Shown: positions 18,476-28,296, counted from the stretch's first letter. The stretch is DNA of 64,000 nucleotides from Vibrio methylphosphonaticus (GCF_023634655.1 NZ_JAMKMS010000011.1:103911-167910); one strand, 5' to 3'. The notes: generated by a model from the sequence alone, not told the origin. A program made the numbers and translations.

Positions 18476-19117
18476 ATGAGTAAGCAATCCAACACATCCG
18501 AACAAGCCAATACCTGTTCTACAAGCACAGCAAACATTGTCTTTGTCGATAACTTCGATTCATTCACATACAACCTTGTGGACCAATTTCGTAGTTTAGG
18601 GCACAACGTGACCATTTACCGCAATCATATTGCAGCGCAAACCATTGCTGACGCGGTGCTTAAATTAACCGATGCCGTGGTTGTTTTGTCTCCAGGTCCA
18701 GGCGCGCCATCAGAAGCAGGCTGCATGCCCGCTTTAATTCAACAACTCAAAGGCAAGGTACCGATGATTGGTATTTGTCTGGGTCACCAAGCTCTAGTGG
18801 AAGCCTATGGTGGCACAGTGGCAGGCGCAGGTGAGATTATCCATGGTAAAATCTCGATGATGGCACATGAAAATCATGCTATTTATCGCGGGCTGCCCTC
18901 GCCTCTCGCCATCGCACGTTATCACTCACTCGTGGCGACGCACGTGCCTGATAGCCTAACCATTACTGCCGAAGTGGATGGATTAGTGATGTCAATTGCC
19001 AATGAACAAGACCGAGTTTGCGGTTTTCAGTTTCACCCAGAGTCCATTATGACAACCCATGGCGCTGCGCTACTCGGCAATGCTATCGATTGGGCTAGAG
19101 CGGGTTCACTTCGCTAA
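18476..19117 (+). CDS. trpG: Anthranilate synthase component II (glutamine amidotransferase)
   Basis: A 213-residue class I glutamine amidotransferase that feeds ammonia to TrpE. It holds DNFDSFTYNLVDQF, LSPGPGAPSEAG, the nucleophile motif GICLGHQAL (Cys101) and FQFHPES with the catalytic His and Glu. TrpG stands alone and is not fused to TrpD, unlike E. coli, and like other vibrios. An extra Ser/Thr-rich N-terminal stretch of about 18 residues precedes the domain. Starts six bases after trpE. Confidence 0.96.
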   Translation: MSKQSNTSEQANTCSTSTANIVFVDNFDSFTYNLVDQFRSLGHNVTIYRNHIAAQTIADAVLKLTDAVVVLSPGPGAPSEAGCMPALIQQLKGKVPMIGICLGHQALVEAYGGTVAGAGEIIHGKISMMAHENHAIYRGLPSPLAIARYHSLVATHVPDSLTITAEVDGLVMSIANEQDRVCGFQFHPESIMTTHGAALLGNAIDWARAGSLR

Positions 19118-19151
19118 TTCAAATAACTCACAAATTTAAGGAATCGTAATT

Positions 19152-20150
19152 ATGGAAAATATCATCAACAAACTTTACGACCAGCTTTCGCTTAGCCAGC
19201 AAGAAAGCCAAGAGTTGTTTGACACCATTATCAAAGGTGAACTTGACCCTATTCTTATGGCCGCGGCATTAACGGCGCTAAAAATCAAAGGCGAAACACC
19301 AGACGAAATTGCTGGCGCGGCGAAAGCGTTACTTGCCAATGCCCAACCATTTCCACGACCAGACTATGATTTTGCTGATATTGTCGGCACAGGCGGAGAC
19401 GGATCCAATACGATCAATATCTCCACCACCGCCGCATTTGTTGCCGCGGCATGTGGCTTAAAAGTCGCAAAGCACGGCAATCGCGGTGTCTCGAGCAAAT
19501 CGGGTTCATCTGATTTGCTTGACTCGTTTGGTATCAATCTCGCCATGAGCCCGGAAGATACACGCCAAGCCGTGGACGATTTAGGGGTAGCATTCTTATT
19601 TGCTCCGCAATATCACGGTGGGGTGAAGCACGCGATGCCTGTTCGCCAAACAATGAAAACACGCACGCTATTTAATATTCTAGGTCCACTCATCAACCCA
19701 GCTCGTCCCAACATTGAATTGATGGGCGTTTACGATGCGAAGCTGGTTCGCCCAATTGCAGAGACCATAGTACAAATGGGGATGAAACGTGCGGCAGTCG
19801 TCCACGGCAGCGGCCTTGATGAAGTGGCGATTCATGGCGACACTTTAGTGGCAGAAATAAAAGATGGCGTCATCACCGAGTACACCTTAACGCCTGAAGA
19901 TTTTGGCGTGAATCGACACCCTCTCGAAGCCATCAAAGGTGGCGAGCCGGAAGAGAATCGCGCCATCATTACCAATATGCTGACGGGTAAAGGAACCGAA
20001 GCCCAACTTGGCGCGGTTGCCGTTAACGTCGCACTACTCATGAAACTGTTTGGCTTTGAAGATTTAAAAGCAAACGCACAACAAGCTATCGACGCCATGA
20101 ATTCTGGTAAGGCTTATGAGCTTGTAAAACAACTCGCAGCGCGCGGTTAA
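19152..20150 (+). CDS. trpD: Anthranilate phosphoribosyltransferase
   Basis: A 332-residue enzyme joining anthranilate to PRPP. The PRPP-binding motif GTGGDGSNTINIST is near residue 78, followed by KHGNRGVSSKSGSSDLL and the later RTLFNILGPLINPARP. Full length for a free-standing TrpD. AAGGAATCG precedes the ATG. Confidence 0.96.
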   Translation: MENIINKLYDQLSLSQQESQELFDTIIKGELDPILMAAALTALKIKGETPDEIAGAAKALLANAQPFPRPDYDFADIVGTGGDGSNTINISTTAAFVAAACGLKVAKHGNRGVSSKSGSSDLLDSFGINLAMSPEDTRQAVDDLGVAFLFAPQYHGGVKHAMPVRQTMKTRTLFNILGPLINPARPNIELMGVYDAKLVRPIAETIVQMGMKRAAVVHGSGLDEVAIHGDTLVAEIKDGVITEYTLTPEDFGVNRHPLEAIKGGEPEENRAIITNMLTGKGTEAQLGAVAVNVALLMKLFGFEDLKANAQQAIDAMNSGKAYELVKQLAARG

Positions 20151-20166
20151 GAAATAGGAACTAGCA

Positions 20167-21531
20167 ATGGAAACGGTACTAGCAAAAATCGTCGACGACA
20201 AACGAGTTTGGGTAGAAGCCCGCAAACAGTCACAGCCGCTTGAAAGTTTTAAGGCGCAATTAACGCCTTCAGATCGTTCTTTTTATGACGCCCTTTCAAC
20301 GGGAAAAACCGCGTTCATTCTAGAGTGTAAAAAAGCGTCACCGTCTAAAGGGCTAATCAGAGACGACTTTGATTTAGACTATATCGCCTCGGTTTACAAT
20401 AACCATGCGAGTGCGATCTCGGTGCTAACAGATGAGAAGTATTTCCAAGGTAACTTTGACTTTTTGCCACAAGTGCGTGGTCAAGTTAAGCAACCTGTTA
20501 TCTGCAAAGATTTTATGGTGGATGCATACCAAGTCTACCTAGCTCGTCATTATCAAGCCGATGCAATTCTCTTAATGCTGTCCGTACTTAATGATGACGA
20601 GTATCGTGAATTAGCGGCGGTTGCCGACTCACTTAGCCTCGGTATTCTTACTGAAGTCAGCAATGAAGAAGAGCTTGAGCGTGCCATTAAGCTACAAGCG
20701 AAAGTGGTTGGCATTAACAACCGTAACTTACGAGACTTATCGGTTAATTTAGATAGAACCAAAGAACTCGCACCTAAGCTACCTGCTGGGACCATCACAA
20801 TTTCTGAATCTGGTATCTACAATAACCAGCAAGTTCGTGACCTTTCAAACTACGCAACGGGCTTTTTAATTGGCAGTTCGTTGATGGCTGAAGACAATCT
20901 TGAGCTGGCGGTACGTAAAGTACTGCTTGGCGAAAACAAAGTCTGCGGATTGACCCACGCTGATGATGCAGCAAAAGCGTATCAAGCTGGCGCCGTTAAA
21001 GGTGGATTGATTTTTGTTGAAAAGTCCCCTCGTTATGTAGATTTTGAAGCGGCTCGAATGGTCATGAGTGGCGCGCCCCTTGAATATGTTGGCGTGTTCC
21101 AAAATCATAATGTAGACAGCGTAGCGCGTACGGCTAACGACTTAGGTCTATCTGCAGTTCAACTACATGGTAATGAAGACCAAGCCTACGTTGAGGCACT
21201 AAGAACACAGTTACAAGCTGATGTTGCTATTTGGAAAGCGCATGGGGTAAAAGACGCGCTACCTGATCTCACCGCAATCAGTGCAGACCGACATTTACTT
21301 GATGCTCAGGTCGGTGAGCAAACTGGTGGAACGGGTCAACGCTTCGATTGGCAACTTCTCAATAATACCAACGACATTATGCTTGCCGGTGGTTTGTCTC
21401 CAGACAACATCAAGCAAGCCAGTAAATTGGGCTGTATCGGATTGGACCTAAACTCTGGCGTGGAATCTGCACCGGGTAAAAAAGACGCCGATAAACTAAA
21501 CCAAGCCTTTGCACTTTTAAGAGATTACTAA
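20167..21531 (+). CDS. trpCF: Bifunctional indole-3-glycerol-phosphate synthase / phosphoribosylanthranilate isomerase
   Basis: A 454-residue two-domain protein. The TrpC half (residues 1 to about 255) holds FILECKKASPSKGLIR and the catalytic lysine in ICKDFMVD; the TrpF half (about 256-454) starts KVCGLTHADDA and ends GLDLNSGVESAPGKKD. The fusion is the same as in E. coli and other gammaproteobacteria. Each half is a TIM barrel. The order of domains is opposite to that of the reactions, the isomerase step coming first. Confidence 0.96.
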   Translation: METVLAKIVDDKRVWVEARKQSQPLESFKAQLTPSDRSFYDALSTGKTAFILECKKASPSKGLIRDDFDLDYIASVYNNHASAISVLTDEKYFQGNFDFLPQVRGQVKQPVICKDFMVDAYQVYLARHYQADAILLMLSVLNDDEYRELAAVADSLSLGILTEVSNEEELERAIKLQAKVVGINNRNLRDLSVNLDRTKELAPKLPAGTITISESGIYNNQQVRDLSNYATGFLIGSSLMAEDNLELAVRKVLLGENKVCGLTHADDAAKAYQAGAVKGGLIFVEKSPRYVDFEAARMVMSGAPLEYVGVFQNHNVDSVARTANDLGLSAVQLHGNEDQAYVEALRTQLQADVAIWKAHGVKDALPDLTAISADRHLLDAQVGEQTGGTGQRFDWQLLNNTNDIMLAGGLSPDNIKQASKLGCIGLDLNSGVESAPGKKDADKLNQAFALLRDY

Positions 21532-21577
21532 CACTTGCTCACCAGCGAGTCACCAGAATTAACGAGAGGAAACAACC

Positions 21578-22768
21578 ATGGCGAAATTGGATGCCTATTT
21601 TGGCGAATATGGTGGGCAGTTTGTACCACAAATTCTTGTACCTGCGCTTGACCAACTTGAACAAGCTTTCATCGATGCACAACAGGACGACGAATTTCAG
21701 GCGGAATTCATGGGACTGCTGCAAGAATACGCGGGACGCCCAACGGCATTGACGCTAACCCGCAACTTAACGAAAGGGACAAAAACAAAACTGTACCTAA
21801 AACGTGAAGATCTGTTGCACGGTGGCGCACATAAAACCAACCAAGTACTTGGTCAAGCATTGCTTGCCAAACGCATGGGTAAAAAAGAGATCATTGCAGA
21901 AACTGGCGCAGGTCAACATGGCGTTGCCACCGCCCTAGCCTGTGCACTACTCGGACTAAAATGCCGTGTTTATATGGGTGCTAAAGACGTTGAGCGTCAA
22001 AACCCTAACGTATTCCGTATGCGTTTAATGGGCGCAGAAGTGATTCCAGTACACTCTGGTTCTGCCACGCTCAAAGACGCCTGTAACGAAGCTCTGCGTG
22101 ATTGGTCAGCCAGCTACGAAGACGCTCACTACCTACTGGGTACAGCAGCAGGCCCGCATCCATTCCCAACCATCGTACGTGAATTTCAACGCATGATTGG
22201 TGAAGAAACCAAACATCAAATTTTGGCACGTGAAGGTCGCTTGCCAGACGCGGTGATTGCCTGTGTCGGTGGCGGTTCAAATGCCATTGGTATGTTTGCT
22301 GATTTTATCGAAGAAGAATCGGTACGCCTTATCGGTGTAGAACCTGCTGGACTTGGTATTGATACCGACCAACATGGTGCACCGCTTAAACATGGTACAA
22401 CGGGCATATTCTTTGGAATGAAAGCGCCACTTATGCAGGATCCTCATGGCCAAATTGAAGAGTCTTATTCAGTTTCTGCAGGACTTGACTTCCCATCGGT
22501 AGGTCCGCAACACGCTCATTTAAACGCCATTGGCCGTGCTGAGTATGGCGCAATTACTGATGACGAGGCCCTAGACGCCTTCCAAATCCTTGCTCGTCAA
22601 GAAGGTATCATCCCTGCTCTAGAATCGTCTCACGCGCTCGCATATGCGCTGAAAATGGCACACGACAAACCAGAAAAAGAACAGCTACTCGTGGTAAACC
22701 TTTCAGGTCGTGGAGACAAAGACATCTTTACCGTACATGACATTTTGAAAGAAAAAGGAGCGCTATAA
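21578..22768 (+). CDS. trpB: Tryptophan synthase beta chain
   Basis: A 396-residue PLP enzyme that joins indole to serine. The PLP lysine is in [11 protein letters not shown] (Lys86), with AETGAGQHG next to it and the phosphate-binding loop [12 protein letters not shown] further on. Full length. GAGAGGAAA precedes the ATG. The stop overlaps the trpA start (TAATG), coupling the two subunits. Confidence 0.97.
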   Translation: MAKLDAYFGEYGGQFVPQILVPALDQLEQAFIDAQQDDEFQAEFMGLLQEYAGRPTALTLTRNLTKGTKTKLYLKREDLLHGGAHKTNQVLGQALLAKRMGKKEIIAETGAGQHGVATALACALLGLKCRVYMGAKDVERQNPNVFRMRLMGAEVIPVHSGSATLKDACNEALRDWSASYEDAHYLLGTAAGPHPFPTIVREFQRMIGEETKHQILAREGRLPDAVIACVGGGSNAIGMFADFIEEESVRLIGVEPAGLGIDTDQHGAPLKHGTTGIFFGMKAPLMQDPHGQIEESYSVSAGLDFPSVGPQHAHLNAIGRAEYGAITDDEALDAFQILARQEGIIPALESSHALAYALKMAHDKPEKEQLLVVNLSGRGDKDIFTVHDILKEKGAL

Positions 22769-23574
22769 TGGACCGTTATCAAGACATGTTTCGTCGCCTA
22801 GCAGAAAAAAAACAAGGCGCGTTTGTCCCATTCGTCACCATTGGTGATCCTAACCCTGAGCTGTCTTTACAGATCATGGAAACTCTAGTGGATGCAGGAG
22901 CTGATGCACTAGAGTTAGGCATGCCATTTTCCGACCCTCAAGCCGATGGTCCGACAATTCAAGGGGCGAACATCCGTGCACTTGAGGCGAAAACCACGCC
23001 ACCAATCTGCTTTGATTTGATTGCAAAGATTCGCAGTAAATACCCGGAACTGCCTATTGGCCTACTTATGTACGCCAACTTAGTGTATTCAAAAGGGGTC
23101 GATGCATTCTACCAACAGTGTGCTGAGGTTGGCGTAGACTCCGTACTTATTGCTGATGTACCAACCAACGAAAGCAATGAGTTTGTGGCAGCAGCGCATA
23201 AACATGGCGTACACCCTATCTTCATCGCGCCACCAACAGCGACAGAAGAAACAATTAAGCAAGTAGCGGAGCTCGGTGGTGGTTATACCTACCTACTGTC
23301 TCGTGCGGGCGTGACCGGTACTGAAACCAAAGCGAATATGCCGATGACCACGCAATTAGACAAACTGATCAAACATAATGCGCCACCATCATTGCTAGGC
23401 TTTGGTATTTCTGAACCGCAGCAAGTCAAAGATGCGCTTAGCGCAGGCGCAGCAGGTGCAATTTCAGGCTCAGCGGTTGTAAAAACTATCGAACGTAACC
23501 TCGAGAACCCAACACAAATGCTTGCTGAACTCAGTGAATTTGTTGCATCCATGAAAGCCGCCACTCAACACTAA
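22768..23574 (+). CDS. trpA: Tryptophan synthase alpha chain
   Basis: A 268-residue TIM barrel that cleaves indole-3-glycerol phosphate. The catalytic Glu in [18 protein letters not shown] and Asp in VLIADVP are present, as is the GFGISEP phosphate loop. Last gene of the operon, followed by a strong terminator at 23595. Confidence 0.97.
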   Translation: MDRYQDMFRRLAEKKQGAFVPFVTIGDPNPELSLQIMETLVDAGADALELGMPFSDPQADGPTIQGANIRALEAKTTPPICFDLIAKIRSKYPELPIGLLMYANLVYSKGVDAFYQQCAEVGVDSVLIADVPTNESNEFVAAAHKHGVHPIFIAPPTATEETIKQVAELGGGYTYLLSRAGVTGTETKANMPMTTQLDKLIKHNAPPSLLGFGISEPQQVKDALSAGAAGAISGSAVVKTIERNLENPTQMLAELSEFVASMKAATQH

Positions 23575-23594
23575 GCGAATTGTTATCAGTTCAT

Positions 23595-23625
23595 AAAGGT
23601 TGCACTTAAGTGCAACCTTTTTTTT
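23595..23625 (+). terminator. trp operon terminator
   Basis: AAGGTTGCACTTAAGTGCAACCTT is a perfect palindrome at 23596-23619, followed by eight or more T residues. Confidence 0.92.
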
Positions 23626-23690
23626 ACATCCCGCCCCGCCAACCCATTCAGAAAACCCATACCACCACACCAACCAATAACAATTACACA

Positions 23691-23706
23691 GCGCAAACGT
23701 TTGCCC
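23691..23706. promoter_or_regulatory. PurR/LacI-family-type operator
   Basis: GCGCAAACGTTTGCCC contains the 12-bp palindrome GCAAACGTTTGC and closely resembles the PurR box (ACGCAAACGTTTKCGT). It lies about 185 bases before the symporter gene. Other LacI-family members can bind similar sites. Confidence 0.5.
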
Positions 23707-23888
23707 TTGATGGATAATTGACCGCTCGGTACTCAATTTGTGCATTATTCGGCATTATTCGTTTCCTAACAGTTGCTAAGAGTGCTAATTAAGTGTAAAA
23801 AAACACTCGAAATAATAGTCCAACATTACCCGTTCTAATGGAAGACTATTCTGGAGTATTGCAATATAACAGCACAGAGGTTAAGGAA

Positions 23889-25145
23889 GTGTTAAAAGAT
23901 AAGTCAATGATAAAAAACATCGGTGTGCAAGTCGTCATCGCGATGATTCTTGGTACCGTTATCGGTGCAATGATGGGTCAGTCGGCAGCTATGTTTGCGC
24001 CACTCGGAACCATTTTCATCAATCTAATTAAAATGCTGGTCATTCCCCTAGTTGCTGTCGCACTGATTTCTGGTGCTGCAGGGCTAGGTAACAGTAGTAA
24101 CGCAGGTAAAGTTGGAGCGACAACGTTGGCCTTTTTTGGCCTCACGTCCGCGCTTGCAGTAGCGCTTGCTTTATTCATGGGTGAGGTTTTTGAACCAGGG
24201 GTCAATATTGACACTGCTGGTATCGAAGGCATGTTCTCGACAGAGTACGCTTCAAAAGGTGACCTACCTTCTTTTTGGGCGACCCTAACCGGTATGATCC
24301 CAACCAACGTTTTCCAATCACTAAATGAAGCAAACATCCTGCAAATTCTCGTTTTCTGCTTATTCTTTGGTATTGGTTTATCAAAACTCGAAGTTACGAA
24401 GCGTGACCCATTACTAAACGGTGTTAATGCCATCGTTGATGTTATGGTTTGGATGATTAACAAAGTAATGATCATTGCTCCTATTGGCGTATTCGGTCTC
24501 ATGGCTGAAGCAGTAGGTACATTTGGTTTTGGTGCTTTGATGGTCGTATTCAAACTGTTCATGGTTTATATCGCAGCGATTTTAGTGTTTGGTTTTGTGG
24601 TTTACCCACTACTTATCCAAGTGTTTACTAAAACATCGGCTAAGAAATTCCTGAGCGTAATGAAGAAGCCACAAGCAGTCGCGTTATCGACAGCATCTTC
24701 AATGGCAACACTTCCAGTAACAATGGAAACATGTGAAAAAGAACTAGGAGTGCGTAACTCTACCGCCTCTTTTGTTCTGCCACTTGGCGCAACCATCAAT
24801 ATGTCTGGTAATGCGATTTACTACGGTTTGGTTGCTATCTTCTTTGCTCAGCTATTCAACATTGACTTATCAATGGGTGCGTATGTAGCGATTATCGTTA
24901 CATCAACGCTAGGTGCAGTCGGTCAAGCTGGTGTCCCTGGCCCATCGTTCCTTGTGGTTGCCGTATTACTTGCTGCGGGTATTCCAATTGAAGGCTTACC
25001 GCTTCTATTCGCTCTTGACCGTATCTTCGATATGATTCGTACAGCACTTAACATCACAGGTGACGCGGCGTGTGCGGTTATCGTTGATGCTCTTGTTGAA
25101 GAAGAAAAAGAGAAAGAAATAGAACTGAAGAAACAAGAAGCGTAA
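23889..25145 (+). CDS. Dicarboxylate/amino-acid:cation symporter (DAACS, SLC1-type)
   Basis: A protein of about 418 residues of the GltP/GltT/DctA superfamily, which takes up glutamate, aspartate or C4-dicarboxylates with sodium or protons. Membrane segments run through the sequence; the family motifs are INLIKMLVIPLV, the serine-rich reentrant-loop region VALSTASSMATLPVTMETCE, and the later NMSGNAIYYG and GVPGPSF-DRIFDMIRTALNITGD. The start is uncertain: GTG 23889 (VLKDKSMIKN) has AAGGA close before it; ATG 23838 lacks a ribosome site; ATG 23907 is also possible. Monocistronic, with a terminator at 25164. A PurR-like box upstream suggests nucleotide-linked or sugar-linked control (inference). 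Confidence 0.9.
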   Translation: MLKDKSMIKNIGVQVVIAMILGTVIGAMMGQSAAMFAPLGTIFINLIKMLVIPLVAVALISGAAGLGNSSNAGKVGATTLAFFGLTSALAVALALFMGEVFEPGVNIDTAGIEGMFSTEYASKGDLPSFWATLTGMIPTNVFQSLNEANILQILVFCLFFGIGLSKLEVTKRDPLLNGVNAIVDVMVWMINKVMIIAPIGVFGLMAEAVGTFGFGALMVVFKLFMVYIAAILVFGFVVYPLLIQVFTKTSAKKFLSVMKKPQAVALSTASSMATLPVTMETCEKELGVRNSTASFVLPLGATINMSGNAIYYGLVAIFFAQLFNIDLSMGAYVAIIVTSTLGAVGQAGVPGPSFLVVAVLLAAGIPIEGLPLLFALDRIFDMIRTALNITGDAACAVIVDALVEEEKEKEIELKKQEA

Positions 25146-25163
25146 ATTACCCATTAGCGCTGA

Positions 25164-25194
25164 AAGCCACTCCCTGTTGAGTGGCTTTTTATTT
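25164..25194 (+). terminator. Terminator after the symporter gene
   Basis: AAGCCACTC and GAGTGGCTT pair around a CCTGTT loop, followed by TTTATTTT. Confidence 0.88.
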
Positions 25195-25258
25195 TAGTGA
25201 AGTGACCATTCAGGCTTCGTCTGTTTAATCCTAGCCAAAAAGTACAAAACAAGCGCCC

Positions 25259-25999
25259 CTAACTCTGGAACACGCTATCAAGTAAACAAGAGGTAATTTT
25301 GTTACTTTTGATGTTAGTAGTATCCATCTGTCCACTATCATCCCTGTACTCTATTTCATTTAGAAGCCCTGTGCCTTTGACGGTAATGTTATTGAGGCCC
25401 ATTTTATTTAGGTCTTCGATAGAATAGTACCAGCCATCTGTTTTTTGCTTAGTTTGACAACTACTTTTTACCGTTTGACCATACGACGTAATCTGTTGAT
25501 CGACACCGATATAGCCAAAAAAGGCGGTTTCTTTAACTCGTAAGCGATTTAAGTAAATCATAAATGCTGGTCTATCTTTTTTAGGAACACTTAACTCCCA
25601 AAGCTCATCAGCTTGCTTTGTTCCACCATGCCAGCCAATCAACGAGTTAGTATTAATCACCACGTTTTTTGCCGCTGGTAAAATGTAATTAGCACAAGCA
25701 GAAAAACATAACTCACTCACTTCCACGTCGAGATTATGCTCTTTGATAAAATAACCAAACTCAATACCCACAGCCATATCGCCACCAGTACTGGTAATCT
25801 TTAGCTTTTTGATTGGCTTGTTGCTATCTTGAAAGACTCGCTGAGCCTCAAGTACCGCTTCCCCCGTGATCATTCCATCGTAAACAAGCGTATCTCCAAC
25901 CACTAAAACTTTATGTGCAGTAGGGTAAATAACGGGGATACTTTGACAGCCTGCTAGCGCAAGAACCATCGCTATGATGGAAAAACCTCTAGTCTTCAT
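25259..25999 (-). CDS. Lipoprotein with ClpP/crotonase-like fold, function unknown
   Basis: A 246-residue protein with a lipoprotein signal, lipobox ALAGC (Cys18). The middle contains ITSTGGDMAVGIEFGYFI (residues 68-85), ELCFSACANYIL (96-107) and LIGWHGG (120-126). This matches the ClpP-like pattern: a Gly-Gly oxyanion segment, a nucleophile serine (Ser100) and a histidine (His124). It resembles the poorly studied periplasmic ClpP-like group COG3904. A membrane-anchored periplasmic peptidase or a fold relative without activity are both possible. Single gene on the minus strand, with a 19-bp period repeat in its promoter region. Confidence 0.7.
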   Translation of the reverse strand: MKTRGFSIIAMVLALAGCQSIPVIYPTAHKVLVVGDTLVYDGMITGEAVLEAQRVFQDSNKPIKKLKITSTGGDMAVGIEFGYFIKEHNLDVEVSELCFSACANYILPAAKNVVINTNSLIGWHGGTKQADELWELSVPKKDRPAFMIYLNRLRVKETAFFGYIGVDQQITSYGQTVKSSCQTKQKTDGWYYSIEDLNKMGLNNITVKGTGLLNEIEYRDDSGQMDTTNIKSNKITSCLLDSVFQS

Positions 26000-26016
26000 G
26001 TTAGCTTCCTTTTATT

Positions 26017-26050
26017 CCCTTAAAGTAAATCTGTGCCCTTAAAGTAAATC
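26017..26050. repeat. Direct repeat, period 19 bp
   Basis: CCCTTAAAGTAAATC occurs at 26017-26031 and 26036-26050, just before the ClpP-like lipoprotein gene. It could be a local duplication or a paired protein-binding site. Confidence 0.6.
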
Positions 26051-26519
26051 GTATATCTGCAATACCTGTCGCCTTACCGTTCCTTTGCGGCATACGCTCT
26101 CATATCGCCAGGGGGCATTTCTATCGACGATCACGCGATCTGCATAATATCAAGCCACGCGATCGGTCAATTAACCAGCAATTGCATTTGCGAACAATAT
26201 CAACCAAGTTACACATCAGAGATGTCGATTAACGCACATTAGTGTGATCAACATTGGCATGGTAATTGGCCGTATTTCAATACCTAGCTTATTCCCGCAT
26301 ACAAGAAGTCCGGATTTTTACCGTCTATTTATCTCTAGTTTGAAAGATATAGAAGCCGTTTACGCACACCACATTGATAGTATTGGAGCCACGGCGACGA
26401 ATACTCGATGGGGAATTCTCTATCGACATGCCTCATTGCGTGGCATAGGTCGCATATAGCAATGAAACATAAAGAACAAACCTCATCCAACCTCTACAAG
26501 AAACTCAATAAAATTCAAA

Positions 26520-26684
26520 TTAATCAAACGCTTCCACAAAAGATTTAAATGTTGCCATCGGTCCTATTCGCATAACCTGCCAGTCTTCTACTATGGTTAA
26601 CAAATCACTGTTATCAAAATGCACCTCTTTACTACGTTGAAATGCTTCATCTAAGTTCAAACGTATTTCATCGGTCGATAACAG
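26520..26684 (-). pseudogene. Possible coding remnant or small gene without ATG
   Basis: The 714-base gap between 26000 and 26713 has no convincing full gene. On the minus strand an open frame ends TAA at 26520-26522 and is open upstream to 26711. Its translation reads well as protein (TDEIRLNLDEAFQRSKEVHF, then a stretch with WQVMRIGPMATFKSFVEAFD). No suitable ATG lies at the N-terminal end; CTG 26684 or a TTG could serve, or the front was lost. It overlaps the leader region of the next gene on the other strand. Function unknown. The rest of the gap (26051-26519) shows nothing clear apart from a repeated CACGCGATC. Confidence 0.3.
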
Positions 26685-26713
26685 AATGTTTAGAAAAGGA
26701 AGTCGAGGACACT

Positions 26714-27382
26714 ATGGGAAAGATTATTTTTTACATGCCCACGCCCACAACGGATGCTAGAGCATGGTTAGAGTATGGTGATTATCAAGACGAAAATGGC
26801 GCTTACTCTACCAGCCCAATGAGACGTAAGAATCATCAGTGGATCCAACATTTGTGGACTGAAAAGGATAAAGAAGCGATTCAAGTGTGGTATAAACCCG
26901 GCGTAAAAATTGCTGATTTGGTCAATATAGCCAATGACGACCAAATCTACATTCGCGGTCATGGTTATCCAGGCACTGAGCATATCGCGATGGCCAAATG
27001 TTGGGGAACGACGGTTGGTCACCGTTTTGTTGTGGATCGTTTAAAAGAGAATGGGCTGCCTAAAACCTTTTCTGGCAAAATTAAGTGCTATAACTGCAAC
27101 AGTGCATCATGGGTTGACGGTAACCGAAGTTTTGCACAAGCGTTAGCGGACTATATGTATGGTTGGGGCTATGACAAATGCACCTATTACGGATACAGAG
27201 GTAAGCTAGACTCTTACTACAAAGATGGGCTGGCTGGTCTTCATAAATATGTGCGCGGCAATGGTGGGGATACAGATGGCGTCTGTCGAGCGAGTGATGC
27301 TCGGGTGCAAATTAAACCGCAAGATCTGAACCCACCGCAATACGCGTCTATCTCTGGGCTCAAAAAACCGATTGCACAGTAG
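26714..27382 (+). CDS. Uncharacterised protein with caspase-like His/Cys pattern
   Basis: A 222-residue soluble protein without signal peptide or membrane segments. The start is ATG 26714 with CGAGG seven bases before it; an upstream in-frame start at 26642 lacks support. Around residue 83 it reads QIYIRGHGYPGTEH and around 125 IKCYNCNSASW. A strand ending in HG followed some 40 residues later by a strand ending in Cys is the layout of caspase-fold cysteine peptidases (C14, C80 and relatives), with His83 and Cys125 or Cys128. This is pattern reading, not a family match. It is a single gene between two low-content gaps. Confidence 0.6.
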   Translation: MGKIIFYMPTPTTDARAWLEYGDYQDENGAYSTSPMRRKNHQWIQHLWTEKDKEAIQVWYKPGVKIADLVNIANDDQIYIRGHGYPGTEHIAMAKCWGTTVGHRFVVDRLKENGLPKTFSGKIKCYNCNSASWVDGNRSFAQALADYMYGWGYDKCTYYGYRGKLDSYYKDGLAGLHKYVRGNGGDTDGVCRASDARVQIKPQDLNPPQYASISGLKKPIAQ

Positions 27383-27650
27383 CAGTTGCAATTGCATCAG
27401 TAACAGTAACAACAAACTAACGTTTATCTTTACTCAATTGTTTTACCTTACTCTCACCATTTGTTCAAAGTGCCCATTGGTCACTTTGAACACCCTTCTT
27501 TCCTTACTCTTACTGCTAAAATACATACTATGACCTCTACAATACTTACTATTGAGGAAGGTTATTGTTTCTAATTGTCTCAAATGGTTTTGTATTCTTG
27601 AAGTTTTGGTTACACTGTCGTCAATTATTACTGCAGGGTTTGCAAGAAAC

Positions 27651-28223
27651 ATGAAGCAACTTATTGATTTTATTCCTCTGATTATTTTCTTTGTGCTGTA
27701 TAAAATGCAGGACATCTATGTCGCAACAGGCGCACTCATTGCTGCAACTGCAGTACAAATTGTCTTAACCTACTTCCTTTACAAGAAAGTAGAGAAAATG
27801 CAGGTCATTACCTTTTTGATGGTGGCGGTATTTGGTGGTATGACTATCTTCTTACACGATGACAATTTCATTAAATGGAAAGTCACCATCGTATACACTA
27901 TTTTTGCAATTGGCCTAGCAGTAAGCCATGCCATTGGGCGTAGTGCCATTAAAGGCATGCTAGCCAAAGAAATCACCTTACCCGAGCACGTCTGGGCGAA
28001 GGTCACTTGGGCGTGGGTTGCGTTCTTCTCGTTTTGTGCTGGCCTAAACGTTTATGTTGCTTATGAGTTTCCACTCGACGTGTGGGTGAACTTTAAAGTC
28101 TTTGGTCTATTAGCGGCAACTCTCGGCTTTACGGTTGTAACGGGTGTCTACATCTACAAATACATGCCAAAAGACGAAGACGGCAAACCAGCCAAAGATG
28201 AGAATGAAGATCACATGTCTTGA
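27651..28223 (+). CDS. yciB: Inner-membrane protein YciB (septation protein A / IspZ)
   Basis: A 190-residue inner-membrane protein with five to six helices. It starts [30 protein letters not shown], the signature of the YciB/IspZ family, linked to envelope and division functions in E. coli. The ATG at 27651 is used; the longer frame upstream is not part of the family. It is followed by yciA and yciI, the conserved trp-flanking order of gammaproteobacteria. Confidence 0.94.
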   Translation: MKQLIDFIPLIIFFVLYKMQDIYVATGALIAATAVQIVLTYFLYKKVEKMQVITFLMVAVFGGMTIFLHDDNFIKWKVTIVYTIFAIGLAVSHAIGRSAIKGMLAKEITLPEHVWAKVTWAWVAFFSFCAGLNVYVAYEFPLDVWVNFKVFGLLAATLGFTVVTGVYIYKYMPKDEDGKPAKDENEDHMS

Positions 28224-28265
28224 TTCATTGTGCGGATTTTGTATACTCCGCACCATATTTGAATT

Positions 28266-28296
28266 ACAGCGACCTTAGGGTCGCTGTTTTGCTTTT
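28266..28296 (+). terminator. Hairpin between yciB and yciA
   Basis: ACAGCGACC and GGTCGCTGT pair with loop TTAG, followed by TTTGCTTTTT. It may end or attenuate the yciB transcript. Confidence 0.75.

Noticed and set aside
23978..24562. A 194-codon minus-strand ORF inside the symporter gene
   Set aside because: Antisense to conserved membrane segments of the symporter; its composition (Ser/Pro/Thr-rich) is that of a mirror frame.
26244..26459. A 71-codon plus-strand ORF in the 26 kb gap
   Set aside because: GTG start without ribosome site, no recognisable motif; may be chance or old debris.
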